Origin: Limnanthes douglasii subsp. nivea
Taxonomy: Eukaryota; Streptophyta; Magnoliopsida; Brassicales; Limnanthaceae
Length of the DNA: 64,000 nt
Assembly: GCA_036936605.1 (NCBI GenBank)
Contig: JAUPFV010000005.1
Coordinates: 53,402,742-53,466,741 of the forward strand
Direction of reading: 5' to 3'
The notes below the pieces were generated by a model, which ran no database searches, had not been told where the DNA came from, and saw nothing but the letters and a program-made list of their open reading frames with translations. The position numbers and the translations under genes are program-made. Of the stretch, positions 1-11,639 are shown piece after piece (the stretch's first letter is position 1; each line of letters opens with the position of its first letter).

Positions 1-450
1 ATGAAAACTTCGTAGATACCACAATATATGGTAAGGATAAGTTATCGCTAGCAGATGTCAAAGGGGCGCTAAAATCAAAGGAGTTGAGACAGTTGCAACC
101 AGAAAATCAGGCTGAAGAGGAAGCTCTTATGACTAGGTGAAGATCTAGAAGCAATACGAGTTCTTTATGAAGGAATAATTGAATGTCCAAATCAAAGGTA
201 AAGAACTCAAACTGTTATGAATGCGATGAGCAGGATCATTATAGGAGAGATTGTCCGAAACTGAATGGTAAGAAGAATAATCAAAAGGAAAATGCTGCAA
301 ACATTGTTGAAGGTGTGAACGATTCCAACGATAGTAAAAGGAGTGGTAGAGGAGATGTATTGTATGTGAGTTCAGACTGTGGGAACAACTTTTGGGTACT
401 CGGTAATGGCGCTACATATCACATGTGTCAGTTCTAGCAGTGGTTCGATA
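1..450 (+). pseudogene. copia-A gag C-terminus, zinc knuckle and protease start
   Basis: The frame from 183 contains CYECDEQDHYRRDC, a CX2CX4HX4C zinc knuckle of retroelement nucleocapsid, which binds element RNA. About 50 codons later comes WVLGNGATYHMC, the place where copia proteases have W-x-L-D-S-G-A-x-x-H-M. The catalytic Asp is Gly here and Ser is Asn, so the protease would be inactive. Stops follow at 435 onward. Gag sequence upstream of 183 is broken by stops near 138-180. Confidence 0.8.
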
Positions 451-879
451 CTTACACGCCAATGTAGGGAACTGTCTATTTAGGGAACAGTCATTTGTTG
501 ATTGTTGGTTGTATCAGTAACGTCATAATCAAAATGTTTGACGGGGTTGTTAGAATTTTGACGTGATTTCATGTTTCTGGTTTGAAGAGAAACATGACTT
601 CTATTGGGGCATACTAGACTCTCGGGGTTACAAGTACCGTGCAAAAGACGATGTAATCAAAGTTACAAAAAGCTCAAGTGCATGAAAGGCAGTTTGCAGA
701 AGGGTGTTTACATTCTCCAGAGGAATGTTGTTATGGGCGATGCTGTAGTAGCATCATCAATGAGTAATAATCAAAGTAGGCATGAGCAGTTGTAGCATTG
801 GTGTTCTGGTCACATGAATGATAAAGGATTAACTGTTTTGGGAGATAAAGATTTTTTGAAAAGGTATAAAACAGAATCT

Positions 880-1660
880 TTGGAATTTTGTGAGCAGTGC
901 TTGGTAAACAAACTAGAGTTAAATTCACCAAATCTTCTATAAGAAAGACTAAAAAGATAGTGAACTATATTCACTCAGATATTTGGGGCCCAAACAGAAT
1001 TCCATCAAAGAACGGAGCCAGATACTACATGAATTCTTCAAGAATAATGTGGGTTTACTTTCTGAAAACGAAAGATGAGGCATATTCAGCCTTTTTCAAT
1101 GAAAGACGATTATTGAGAAGCAAACATGAAGAAAAATCAAATGTCTTAGGACAGATAATGGGTTAGAATATTGCAGTCGTGAGTTTAACAAGTTCTGTGA
1201 AGCTGAGAGAATAGTGCGACATCACACTTATTCTCAAACACCACAATAGAACAGGGTCGCAGAAAGAATGAACATAACACTTTGTGACAAGGCACGAATC
1301 ATGCTCTCGCGTTCTGGTATGTGAAAGGATTTTGGGGTTGAAGCTATCAATACAGCGTGTTACTTGGTGAATAGGTCTCCATAAACGACTATTGATTGTA
1401 AAACTCCTTTTGAGATTTGGTGTGGATCATCGACTGATTACGAACAGTTGATGGTGTTTGATCACATGTGTATGGTCACGTGAGAGATGGTAAGCTTGAG
1501 CCGAGGGAAAAAAGGGTGCATATTTCTATGATATGCTACTGGAGTGAATGGATATAGGTTATGGTGTAACTCTCAAAAGTATTCAGGTTTTCTCATTAGT
1601 AGGGACATGACTTTAAACGAGTTTTCTTCGACAATCAGAAAGAAGTAGGAGAAATGGTCT
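880..1660 (+). pseudogene. copia-A integrase remnant
   Basis: The stretch from about 897 reads as the end of the GAG-pre-integrase region followed by YIHSDIWGP, the start of the integrase catalytic core with its first acidic residue. Following text (NGARYYMNSS, MWVYFLKTKDEA) matches the usual core layout. Stops at 1164 and afterwards interrupt it; later fragments of the core are still recognisable up to about 1640. Not functional. Confidence 0.75.
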
Positions 1661-1909
1661 AATTAAGATCAGTTGTGAGTAAAACGGTGGAGCTTGAATT
1701 AGAATCATTTCCTATCAGGTCCAATAACTAGAGTGGTTCTGAGATAGATCCATAATCACGAGGTGAAGTGTCAGCATCAGATGATAGTGACGATGATGAG
1801 CCTGGACCATAACAACAACATTATATCATAGCATTGGCCAGAGAATGAAGATATATTAGACTTTCAAAAAAGTATGCGAATCTAGTTGCAGAAGAAGTTG
1901 AGATGCAGA

Positions 1910-2640
1910 AATCTAGTAGCTACGGCGAAGCTATAGCGAGTTCAGAGGCAGATCGATGGATTGGTTCTATAAGGAAATAGATTGGATCTCTTCATAAGAG
2001 TTAAACATGTAAGCATGTTGACTTTCCTAAAGGACATAAGGTAGTAGGCAGTAAATGAGTGTTCAATAAAAAGGAAGTTAATCTAGGGGTTGAGGCATCT
2101 CGATTCAAGGCAAGACTGGTGGCTAAGGTTTTTACTCAAAATGAAGGAATCAACTTCAATGAAGTGTTTTCTTCAGTGATGAATCATAGTTCGACTCGAG
2201 TTTTGTTAGCCATGGTAGTTTTGTAAGATTTAGAGTTTGACCAGTTATATGTGAAGACTGCGTTTCTACATGGTAAATTGGAGGAGCAAATTTATATGAG
2301 ACAACCAGAGGGATTTATCAAACCTAATATGAAGGACAAGGTTTGGTTTCTAAAAATGTTATTGTATGGTTGAAAACAGTCACTTAGGCAATCGTACAAA
2401 CATTTTGCTACATTCATAGTGTCAAAAGGGTTCACGAGGAGTCCATATGATAGTTGTGTGTATTATTAAAAGATGTCAGATGATTCTTATGTTTACTTGT
2501 TGTATGTGGATGATATGCTTATTGATACCTGTAGTATGTTACACATTGTGCAGATAAAGAAGGAGCTTAGTGCCGAGTTTGAGATGAAGGAACAAAAGTG
2601 TAGGATCATTACACTTGTCTCGACGAAGCTATATTGAGAA
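1910..2640 (+). pseudogene. copia-A reverse transcriptase remnant
   Basis: Recognisable copia RT blocks in order are [38 protein letters not shown] and LLYVDDML, the last being the YVDD active site near 2502-2513, with both Asp codons intact. In-frame stops occur between blocks (for example near 2223, 2370 and 2467). The catalytic motif survives but no continuous frame exists, so this copy cannot make an enzyme. Confidence 0.85.
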
Positions 2641-2888
2641 AGTGCTATAACGATTCAACATGTTTGATGCTAAGACAATTAGCATCCCCTTTGCTACTCA
2701 TTTCAAGTTGTCTGCAGCAGGAGCAGCCAAAAACGGTGCTGGGTTAAACCAAATGTCGAAGGTTCCGTATTCAAGTGCAGTTGGTAGTATCCTGTATGTT
2801 ATGGTATGCACACGTCCTAAAAACACAGGATGGTACAGTAGCTGGGAGTGCGATCAGTTGGAAAACATAGCTGCAATCTACTATAGCT

Positions 2889-3228
2889 TTGTCTACACCA
2901 AAGGCAGAGTATATGTCGATAACAGAAGCAGTTAAAGAGGCAATATGGTTGCAAGGTTTGGTGTCAGATTTGGGCTTGGATATGACTACCACAATGTTTT
3001 GTGACAGTCAAAGCGTCATAAACCTTACAGGGAACCAGATGTACCACGAGGGTACAAAGCACATATATGTCAGGTATATTTTTGTTCATGATATAATATC
3101 AAAGCGAATTGTTGATATGAAGAAAGTGTCTACACATGATAATCCAACAGATATAAAGACCAAGGCAGTATCACTTTGAAAGTTTAGGGAGTGCCTAATT
3201 TGGATTGATGTTCGCAGTATAGAGTGAA
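2889..3228 (+). pseudogene. copia-A RNase H domain
   Basis: An open frame begins inside the domain at STPKAEYMSITEAVKEAIW, the central block of copia RNase H, followed by CDSQSVINL and the tail HDNPTDIKTKAV, which is the family's NPADxxTK motif. The frame stops at 3177-3179, where related copies read an ordinary residue; the tail KFRECL continues past the stop. Upstream parts (2660-2888) carry frameshifts. The tail has about 80% DNA similarity, by eye, to 12537-12650. Confidence 0.85.
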
Positions 3229-3300
3229 GGCCTTATGGGCATTGGGTGAGTCAGAAGAAGAGAGGTTTCTTTGTTGATAGTGAAGAAATGATATTCGCCT

Positions 3301-3600
3301 CAAGGGGAAGATTGGTTGTGAATGAGTCGAATAATGCCTTGACAATATACTGTGTTCGGCAGTATAGTTTTGTGTTATAACATTATCATTGTTAGTTTTA
3401 TGGTATTAGCCCATTAGGCTCATTATCTAGTAAGTTCTATTTTTTCCCTATAAATAAACTATTATGACTACACAAAAACTGAACTTGAAATCTATAACTC
3501 TTTTCTATCATAGTGAAATAATATTCTCTGGCGGCATCTGAGGATGTAGACAATTGTCGAACCACGTTAAATCCTGTGTTCTTTTCTATTTTGTCATTTA
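3301..3600 (+). repeat. copia-A 3' LTR with polypurine tract
   Basis: A purine run CAAGGGGAAGATT ends at 3313 and is followed by TGGTTGTGAATGAG, which aligns with TGTTGTGAATGAG at 12737. The end is set by similarity to the second copy, which fades around 3595-3612. Within it lie a TATA-like TATAAATAAAC near 3450 and the closing block CAATTGTCGAACCACG typical of copia LTRs. Length about 300 bp; exact 3' end uncertain. Confidence 0.75.
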
Positions 3601-3611
3601 GCCTTTTGTGA

Positions 3612-4540
3612 TAAATTGAATTGTGATTTATAACAAAGTAGTTTGAGTTATTAGGAGATTTTAATTTTGTTTTACTAATTAATGTTGATAAGAGGGAACA
3701 AGAATCGAATATCTCAATGAAAGAGGTTTTAAGCTTCTATAAGTTTGTCTTCTAGTTGAAGATGATATCAAAGAAGCCATCAGGATAAAGTTTAATCCTG
3801 AAAGCCGTTGAATGTACTTGTATTGTGTTGTCCAAGGTTATAGTGTTTTGTTATATAGACTAAGTTTCCCTTTTATTATAGGAGGACTAAGTTTCCTATC
3901 ATTTGATGATCGATATCACAAATATATAGTTTCAAAAACTTTTATATTTATCTTTTATTCTTGAAATTTCAAATCATTGTGCAAAATAGATGCGAGCTTG
4001 AAAATAGATTTTGTGAGTCATTTTATTTTTAATTTCTTTTATAATCATTCGTGCTAGAGATTCAACTTAAAAAATACATTTTTTCTATTACTTGCAGTAT
4101 TTCTTAGGTTGTATGTTTTTTTAGGCCGATCAAACTTGTAGAAATTAGATAAAAATGGTTTCTTTTCCTTGGTTGAAAGAGTAAAAACGAGAATTTCATA
4201 TGAAATAGTTGGATTAAATTCTATGAGGTAAAAGGAGAATCAGAATTCTTATATTTGAATAAAAAAGTAAGAAACTCATCAACCTACATGGTCGGTCCTA
4301 ATTTACAATTTAATAGTTAGGTTACAAACAACCTTCAAAATTCTAATAATTGGCATATCAAACTTTACTTCAATATTTTAGCTACAATACAGGAAATACT
4401 ATAAAAGATAATACCGGCAAATATTTGAGATGTTAAAACAAACTTATTCACGGAAATACAATCGAAAATATGCCTAAAGAACGCATGCTTTCAAAATGTT
4501 ATATTTTTTCCCACTATATTTTTAAGGAAAATGTTAATAG
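3612..4540. other. AT-rich non-coding spacer
   Basis: No frame longer than a few tens of codons and no recognisable repeat boundary. It is ordinary AT-rich plant intergenic sequence or decayed transposon DNA that I cannot assign. Confidence 0.5.
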
Positions 4541-5455
4541 GTGGTTTTGGTCACAAATTAATGAAGCATTAACTCACTTCTTTTTTAACAGGGAATGAGT
4601 TTTCAAATGCTATGTAATTAATAGTTTAAACCTCGACAAAAATAATCTTATATTTATATTAAGTAACTCTTTTATTTATTTTTATCATTGTTATAATTTA
4701 CTATAATTTTAAATTTTTATTTTTAAATCTATTTTTGATTAATTAGACACATAATTTTAAATTGTTTATATTAAAATATATAATTAGTTTTATTTTGGTA
4801 GAATGATTTTGTTAATTTTCAATTTATAATTATTTTAATATAAAACTATATTTTATAAAAGTATGTTAAACATATTATGTTTTAATCAAATTGGAAAATA
4901 TAAAAAACAAAATTATCAAAAATCATTTCAACAAAATACAACTAAAAGTATATCATTTATTATAATACGGTAAATAATCTTATATTATGTTATCAAAATT
5001 CTAAAATAAATTAATAATGTTAAAATTAAAAATTAAAAATTTCGAATTACATTTATATTAATAATAAAGAATATTTCATACTTTCTTAATATTTGTCCTA
5101 TAATTCTTATTTAATTTCGTTTTATTATCTTTATGAACTTTAACTTCTTTTGTTTATTTAAGGTTAATATATTTTACGAATAGTGTTTAATACCGTGAAA
5201 AAATAATGTTTATTTAGTATAAAATGAAATATTAGATACAAAATATGTATAATAAATTGATCTTAAAAAAACAAGCAAAATGATTAATAGTTTTTATATA
5301 ATTAATATGTATCAATAAAAAAATAGTGTAAATATGAAGGTTAGTTTCGTCATTAGCAAAACCATTTATTTCATTAACAAAATTTGAAACGACTCACACA
5401 CGTGTAAAAAAAAAGCAAGTTAATGCTTCGTTAATAAATGTCGAAAAACATCGGC
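4541..5455. mobile_element. Foldback/MITE-like element with long imperfect terminal inverted repeats
   Basis: The block AATGAAGCATTAACTCACTTC at 4560-4580 is matched in reverse complement by GCAAGTTAATGCTTCGTTAAT at about 5415-5435. The match extends imperfectly over roughly 100 bases on each side (left arm about 4541-4640, right arm about 5345-5455). A second imperfect inverted pair lies inside (about 4783-4835 against 4910-4970). No coding capacity. Non-autonomous foldback or MITE-type DNA transposon is the best guess; target duplication not resolved. Confidence 0.45.
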
Positions 5456-5989
5456 TAATATTACAATTTTTTTGATTTATAATATATGATAACTTCTAAA
5501 GCAGAAACGGGAGCTCATAATAATTTGTCACACTAACTTTAAAATTGGATAGCTGTAGGGGTATAGAGAAGAAAAACACTATAAGACTCATCTTTTGGGT
5601 TTTTTTTCTTTTGAATTGGTCCATGAGGCCTACTTGATTTATTAAAACATAAGTCTTTACACCCTAAAATCAATTCAATAGAGAATTTACACCAAAACAA
5701 ACATTACCCCAAATCAATTCTCTATAAAAAAATCCTAGAACCAATCGCCCAAAATCTCTAACCTATTCCCAAACTGATACACTCCAATCTTCACAGAAGC
5801 ATCTTCAAGCTTAACAAAGAACCCACTGAAACCACCAAATCCCAACAAACGAAAACCCAATCGAAAGAAAACCTCAGCAGATGGCACGACGAAGAAGAAC
5901 ACATCAGGAACTAGGTAAGCTTTCACTGCACATGCATCTCACTCAAGAGTTGGGGATAGTCCTTAAGTGGCTTACCCCCAACTCTTCGA

Positions 5990-7400
5990 GGAAAACAATT
6001 GCATTTAGGGTAGGAGGCACCTTATTGCGATCAAAATCCATTTGAACCGGAACTTTAGAGGCAGAATGAGCAAGCCAATCTGCTGCCTCATTCTACTCTC
6101 TGAAGATGTTAGTAATTTTCATGCTAGGAAAGAGAATTTTGTAGCATAATTCAATAGATGACCTTAAGTACGAGGGAGACTTTTTAGTGAGAATCATCTC
6201 ATAGACTATTCGAGAATTCGTCTCGATATCGATCTTAAGGAACCCCTTCGAACGACACAATAAAATCCCGTCCAAGAGAGCCCTCATTTCTGCAATTAAA
6301 GGACTACCTTTTCCATAGCTTCTGCAGAAACCAAATACCACTTTACCCTCACTGTCTCTGAGCAACCCACCACCATAGAATTATCCAGAATCAATGCACG
6401 ACCCATTCATATTCATCTTGAACCTTCCCAACTTAGGACAAACCCAACTCAGAGACACTGGAATATAATTCTTGTCCAAAAATCTCACACAACCCAAAGA
6501 CGGACCCATATTGCTATCACAACCCCAATGCTTCCTCTTAAGCAGTTTAGCACTGTCTAAGGTAGATAATATATAGATTACCTTACTGATAAGCTCATCA
6601 GCCTTTATGTTTTTGTTTTCTATTTTTAACTTGTTTTTAGCAAACCAAATTACCCATACAACGATAGAAGGAAGGATATTCAGAATATGGATTTCCTTAG
6701 ACGATGAGCAATACAACGTTCTGAAGATATGAGATATTGTCATATTTTTGGAGATATAGATTTTAAAATGACCAATAAAAAGGCCCAAACGTTCCACGCT
6801 TTCTGACATTCAACAAAATCATGCCTCACACTTTCAGAATTATCATAATGTTGACATTTCGAGACTAACTGAATTTTCCTGTTTTACAGAATCGAATCAG
6901 TTCGCACTCAATTTTTCAAAATTCTCCAAAAAAGAAATGAGTATTTACGCGAAGTGACCTTGTTCCAAACTTTGTAAAAAAGGTACGAATATTTCCCTCT
7001 GTTGCATACTTGAGACCAGGTAGATTTAGTTTCAAACATACAGCTTCCACTAGTAGTCTATAGCGCAGTGTCATTTCTAGATAAATCCAGAGAAACTTTG
7101 AGAATGTCCTAGATTTGTGATGAATCCAGAACATTCTCAAGCTTATCAACCATCCAACCATTACTATCCCAATAGTCCTTAACCAGAGTGCCCATATATT
7201 GTTGTCTATCATCTTCATTAGTAAAACTCAAAAAAACCTGATTATTACACCATCTATCAAGCTTCAGATCCAAATTTCCTTCCTTGGCCTTCCAAGAAAT
7301 TAGTTTATCAGCCCTATCCTTAACATCCCATAACCTTCTCCAAACATGAGAGCACTTAGCTTGCAGAGGACCTGTGAGAGGGTGATAGTTCCTAAAGTAT
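5990..7400 (-). pseudogene. LINE-1 ORF2 C-terminus: zinc-binding region and RNase H
   Basis: Downstream of the RT, frames switch several times. SKCQHYDNSESVRHDFVEC near 6790-6860 is the zf-RVT type zinc-binding block. The frame 6809-6381 carries the linker and the first RNase H strand (KMNMNGSC, where relatives have NxDGS, so the first Asp is Asn). A stop follows, then 6365-6093 continues with GLLRDSEGKVVFGF, AEMRALLDG and IDIETNSRIV. The last block, NEAADWLAH, is near 6060-6090. Broken by at least two stops. Confidence 0.8.
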
Positions 7401-7402
7401 AT

Positions 7403-8685
7403 TTATTTCATGACCCTAGCCCAGAGAGAACTTTGGCACCTTAATTGAAACCAAATTTTGTGAGAAAAGACCTCCACCATATCATCAGTTCTCCTCACAT
7501 TGAGACCACCCTTTTCAAATGGTTTATATACCTTGGACCAATTGCACCAACTAATAACAGCCTTATCAGATTTAGAACCCCATAAAAATTTGCTGTAAAG
7601 TTTCTCCAGCCTACTGATAACAGTAATAGGAATTTTTGAATGCTGAGTGGTGAACATAGGATAGGAGATAATGACAAACTGAATTAGAATTAATCTCTCA
7701 CCAAACGATAACGTAGTATGATCACATTCCCTCATCTTATTTCTTGTTTTGGAAATCAGATTATCAAAATTACTAACAAGATTTTTATTGTTGATAACAG
7801 AACCCAAGTACCTGAATAGAGGATGACAATGTTTGTAATCCAATAGCCTTTCCAAGCTCCTAATATTCTGAGAAGAGGTATTTCTTGCCACAATTACTTT
7901 AGACTTTCTTTTATTTATAATTTGACTTGAGATCTCCTCATAATGACTAATAACATCTATTACCTTTTCGACAGACGTATTGGACCCATTGCAACAGATG
8001 AGCATATCATCTGCGAAGCTTAAACAAGGTACCACAACACCACCCTTATTCTTAAATCTCACAGCATGATCCTGGGTAGTTAAGTTATTCAAACTCCTTA
8101 AGAGATATTCCTGAGCTAGAATAGACAGGGTTGGAGACAGTGGATCTCCCTGTCTAAGCCCTTTGTTAGACCTGAAGTATCCCTTTAGAGCCCCTTTTAG
8201 GAGGATTGAGAAGTGGCAGTTCTCAATGTTCCTTTTAATAATCCTCATAAACTCCACACTAAACCCAAAGAACTTCATCACACTTAAGAGAAAAGTGTGA
8301 TCAAGCCTATCAAAAGCCTTATCCATATCAATCTGCAACATAATATTCACTCCTTTAACCTTTGAAGACAGATCACCACAAAATTCCTGAGCCAACATAA
8401 TGTTTTCATGAATACATCTTCCTTTTGTAAAATCCCCTTGCATATGAGAAATAATCTTATGGAGAATATCAAATAATCTTCTATTAATGATCTTAGATAG
8501 AATTCTGTTAAAATAGGTTGTCAAACTGATGGGCCTAAAGTCTTTCCACTCTTTAAGATATTCTTTTTTAGGAATTAGACATAGAATAGTTGAGTAGATA
8601 GAAATTGGAAAATCACCATTCCTGAAAAATTCCCTCAAAGTATCACAAAGGTCATCTTTAATGATAGATGTTAGTCCTTTTCTCA
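7403..8685 (-). pseudogene. LINE-1 ORF2 reverse transcriptase (long open frame)
   Basis: The frame 8782-7403 gives 459 residues, of which about the first 33 come from flanking DNA beyond the truncation. RT blocks in order: CLIPKKEYLKEWKDFRPISL, a QGDFTKGRCIHEN block, QIDMDKAFDRLDH, GLRQGDPLSPTLSIL and the active site SFADDMLIC, with both catalytic Asp present. It continues into the thumb (SKFLWGSKSD). The RT core is therefore uninterrupted although the element lacks its 5' half. It would copy RNA into DNA by target-primed reverse transcription if expressed in a full protein. It is an isolated domain, so I call it a pseudogene. Confidence 0.85.
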
Positions 8686-10020
8686 CGCAAGGATACGCGG
8701 TCAAATAGTAGCAAGTAATAAGTAAAAAAGATCGTCCCCACGAAGACCAGGTGTATATGACAAGAATTTGCTTATGCAACAACGTATGATTATTAGACTA
8801 ATGCTTGAACGAGTAATAAAGTATGAATATAACTAAGAAAATTAACTAACGAGATTAACTAACGAGTTTACTTATGCGAGAGAAAACATGAAACCCTAAC
8901 TTTATTGTTTATTTTACTCAGGGTATTAATATACTTAATCAATATGTATGATAACAACGATTACTAATTAGATAACACGAAATCAGTATACGCCACCTTT
9001 CAGTATACGTAAACCAAACCACTTGAACAACCACAAAAGAGATAGCAGTTAAGAAGACACCGCTTGCGTGACAATCCTATATGTCTATACGAATTGAGGT
9101 ACAATTGGTTTTAAGCGCAAGTTATCTGTTTCGATTACATAGGATAATATGATATGGTTAGTGACATATTACGAATCATGAACAATCACAATACAAATCA
9201 TTCAAAAACCCATGCTAGCATGGTAAGTTCTAAACCCTTAAATCCACTTTCGCATTCATTAAAGATTAACAAACTAGATGTTCGCGACGCATCTAACGAT
9301 AAGCAAAACCATACTAGGTAACCAATAAACGTATCTCACAAATCAATCAAGCAATCAAACCATAAATATTATTCAAACAAATCCATTAGAGTTCCATAAC
9401 AACAATTAGTTCATAATCGAACGAATCATCATCATGGGCTCAAAAGTTAACACAGCTCTAAGACGAATGTAATTAGATGAATAAGTGTTTAGAGAATGTC
9501 AAAGTGAACAATAACTACCGAGTATCGCCTGACAGAAACAATCTGTAAATTACCGATCGAAAAACAACGAAAAAAAGTAGCCGTCACCAGTCTCGAGCAA
9601 TATATAAACAACCGATCGAAAACACCATATCCGTTACCTCAACTGTCGATCAAATGCGGCAGTAGCTATCACATGTTTCCTCTCTCGATCTTGATGGCGG
9701 CGTTTTACTCTCTCTCGCTCCGTCAGTAGTTTAAAAACCCAAAAAAGGTAGTCAATTCCTTTTTTTTCTTCTTTTCTCGTTCTATATTAGTTCTACAAGA
9801 TCGAAAAGGTAGCCGATTCTCTTTTGTCTTCTATATTCTGTCGAATACAAAAGTCAGTCGATAATTGTGTCTTTGCTTATTCTTTTTCTCTCACCTTAAT
9901 TGCCTCTCTTTCGTCTGTGTTCTCTAAAGAAACCCAATAGTCGTCTTTTTATAGCCGATTGCATGTTACTAATCGAAAACCCTGAAATAGCCTATTCTCT
10001 TTCTTTTCTACTAGGATTTT
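8686..10020. repeat. Unclassified non-coding repeat-like block
   Basis: No protein frame. The sequence has the look of a non-coding internal region of a non-autonomous LTR element (phrases such as GATCGTCCCCACGAAGAC and CATCATCATGGGCTCAAAA feel familiar from dispersed plant repeats), but I cannot name a family and see no LTR ends. From 9730 to 10000 there are recurring CT-rich and GTAGCCGATT-like phrases. It contributes the first ~33 codons of the LINE-1 RT open frame by accident. Confidence 0.35.
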
Positions 10021-10052
10021 TATCTTCTGTTCCAAAAAACCCAAAAAAAAGC

Positions 10053-10274
10053 CATAAAAATTAGGTCTTGAGTGAGGAAAGTTGCTGCTTGTTCGTCTGA
10101 TAAATTGCGTGAACAGATTTCCCTTTTGGATCTATCTGCTCCTGGCCCACAACATTTATATTCACCTTGGTATACGGTCCTTTGTTTGTTTTGATCTCCC
10201 CAGTCAGTCCAGCCTTGAGAAATAATGGCACTAGAAATATAACTAAAGGCAAAAACAACCCTTAAGAAACCAGC
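10053..10274 (-). pseudogene. Pectinesterase C-terminal fragment
   Basis: On the minus strand one frame reads RVVFAFSYISSAIISQGW, TDWGDQNKQRTVYQGEYKC, CGPGADRSKRE and NLSDEQAATFL. This is the C-terminal part of plant pectin methylesterases: the conserved RVVFAxTYMxxxI.P.GW block, the WxD/WG segment, and the YxGEYxCxGPGAD motif. The enzyme de-esterifies cell-wall pectin and the GEY..GPGA block packs near its active cleft. Only about 70 of 300+ residues remain, and the N-terminal catalytic QDT and Asp segments are absent. It looks like one exon or a captured or decayed gene end. Neighbours are repeats on both sides. Confidence 0.75.
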
Positions 10275-10275
10275 C

Positions 10276-10600
10276 CATGTAAGCTTCCAGCATTGCATAT
10301 ATCTCGACTGTTCTTTCATTGGATGTATTCTTTGCAATAAACGTTTGCAATCCCGAACTAGTTTCAACCCAGCTATTGCCTGCAACTACTAAAATATGAC
10401 CATCATGACTAACAACCGTGCATTGTATCTGGTTGCCCCAGTGCATATTTTCATATGGAGAGAGGAGTCTATCTTGATCATAGCTGATAAATCTCAAGCT
10501 CCGGTCAGGGAACCCCAAGAACTGTATTTGTTATATGTTATCGTTATAGGCAAACAGTTCGCGCTTGCTATAAGAACCTTATCGTGAAAAGCAATGATCT
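10276..10600 (-). other. Unidentified open stretch next to the pectinesterase fragment
   Basis: Frame 10518-10243 includes VVSHDGHILVVAGNS, which is reminiscent of a WD40 blade (S.DG.LL.V.G..), preceded by SLRFISYDQD. The similarity is short and no GH or WD pairs are visible, so I give no function. It lies on the same strand as the pectinesterase piece and in a different frame. Confidence 0.2.
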
Positions 10601-10677
10601 AAGTATTGGAAGACGGACATTTACGTATTTTGTGATTACACAAAGAAAGTTGCATCTTCATTGCTGCAATTATACCG

Positions 10678-11139
10678 TGTTGGGAATATTGTTTAGAGAT
10701 TTCCGGATAAACTCTAAAGTTTTGTTTTAAAAATTTCAGATTGAAATTATTTTGGTCGTTCTCCAAAATTTTCAACCGGATAAAATCAGAGTGTATTCTT
10801 TCAACAAAGAGAATTAATATTTTTATTCTGATTTCTTTTTTCATAGAAGCATACTAATTTATTCAACCAAAATAATCCAACTGTAAAACAGTTTGATGTC
10901 CAAAACAGTTAAAATTTCAAATGATAAAACCGACCAAAAATTCAAATTCAAATTTCTTTGAATTTTCATAATAGCTTTATCATTCAAATAAATTTAACCG
11001 CAGCCAAGCTCCACCTCTTGGACCCACTAATCATAATATATTCTAACAAGCGTGTACTCCACACTCTCCAACTTGTTCGATAATATATCACGACTACATT
11101 GGTCGACTAGTCAATCCAATTACACTAAAATATCCAACA
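10678..11139 (-). repeat. copia-B 3' LTR
   Basis: Begins TGTTGGGAATATTG and ends ATATCCAACA, so it has the TGT...ACA ends of an LTR; 462 bp. On the minus strand it is immediately preceded by AATTGGGGATGAT, a polypurine tract (11140-11152). It aligns along its whole length with the solo LTR at 19168-19701, sharing the TTTCCGGATAA, TCTAACAAGCGTG and GGTCGACTAGTC blocks. It lacks the solo copy's duplicated GC-rich hairpins. Confidence 0.85.
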
Positions 11140-11639
11140 ATCATCCCCAATTTTAGTGCAATTCATGATTAACTAAATCAAACTCACAACAAATAACAAA
11201 TTTATGCATAAATGAAATATCGTGACGATTGAATTTCATATTAATATATTACACATTTCAAATATTCGAATATCAAGGTACCACTAAGGATTGAACCCTT
11301 ACTATCCATAATGAATACTCGAAGATACTATACACATAAATTTACATTCTCAAATGTTCACACTTGACACTATCTTTTAATAGCCTTGTGTCCTTATCCT
11401 TCTTAAGCACATCAAAGCCAAGTCCTAGCTTCTTGAAGCGGCTAAACTTCATGCTTAAATATGTAGATCTTTTACTGTTGCACATCCATATGCAATTTTT
11501 CAAAAGAACTATTAAGAAGATAAACTTCAACCTCCACAACTTTCATGTTTGAAGACATACTTTGGGATTATACTACTAATGTGTTCCAATCTCTAGATGT
11601 TAAGCTTTCCACATTGAATTTAGCACCTAATGTCATATT

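Larger units (their letters stand above)
1..3600 (+). mobile_element. Ty1/copia element copia-A, 5' end outside window, decayed
   Basis: Order of remnants on the + strand is gag, zinc knuckle, protease, integrase, reverse transcriptase, RNase H, polypurine tract and LTR, which is the gag-PR-INT-RT-RH order that defines Ty1/copia. Window base 1 already lies in gag (a stretch resembling LSLADVKGALKSKEL), so the 5' LTR is to the left. Many stop codons and frameshifts interrupt every domain, so this is a dead copy. The last part, RNase H tail plus LTR, recurs at 12531-13090. Confidence 0.9.
5598..8685 (-). mobile_element. LINE-1: 5'-truncated L1-like non-LTR retrotransposon
   Basis: Reading the minus strand, reverse transcriptase, a zinc-binding region and an RNase H follow one another, then about 350 bases of 3' UTR ending in an A-rich tail, seen on the + strand as TTTTTTTTCTTTTG near 5598-5611. 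ORF1 and the endonuclease are absent: recognisable ORF2 starts abruptly just before the RT, as in LINEs that arrive 5'-truncated. No convincing target duplication found. Related to LINE-2, -3 and -4 here but diverged. Confidence 0.85.

Noticed and set aside
5735..5926. Minus-strand frame and, on the plus strand, an ATG followed by a GTAAG splice-donor-like site near 5881-5920
   Set aside because: The stretch lies in the 3' UTR of LINE-1; no downstream exon is visible.
6916..7218. 100-codon minus-strand frame
   Set aside because: Shadow frame: the LINE-1 text (DVKDRADKLISWKAKEG and the zinc-binding block) is read in other frames there.
10276..10518. WD40 repeat protein fragment
   Set aside because: Only one weak blade-like phrase; kept as an unidentified stretch.
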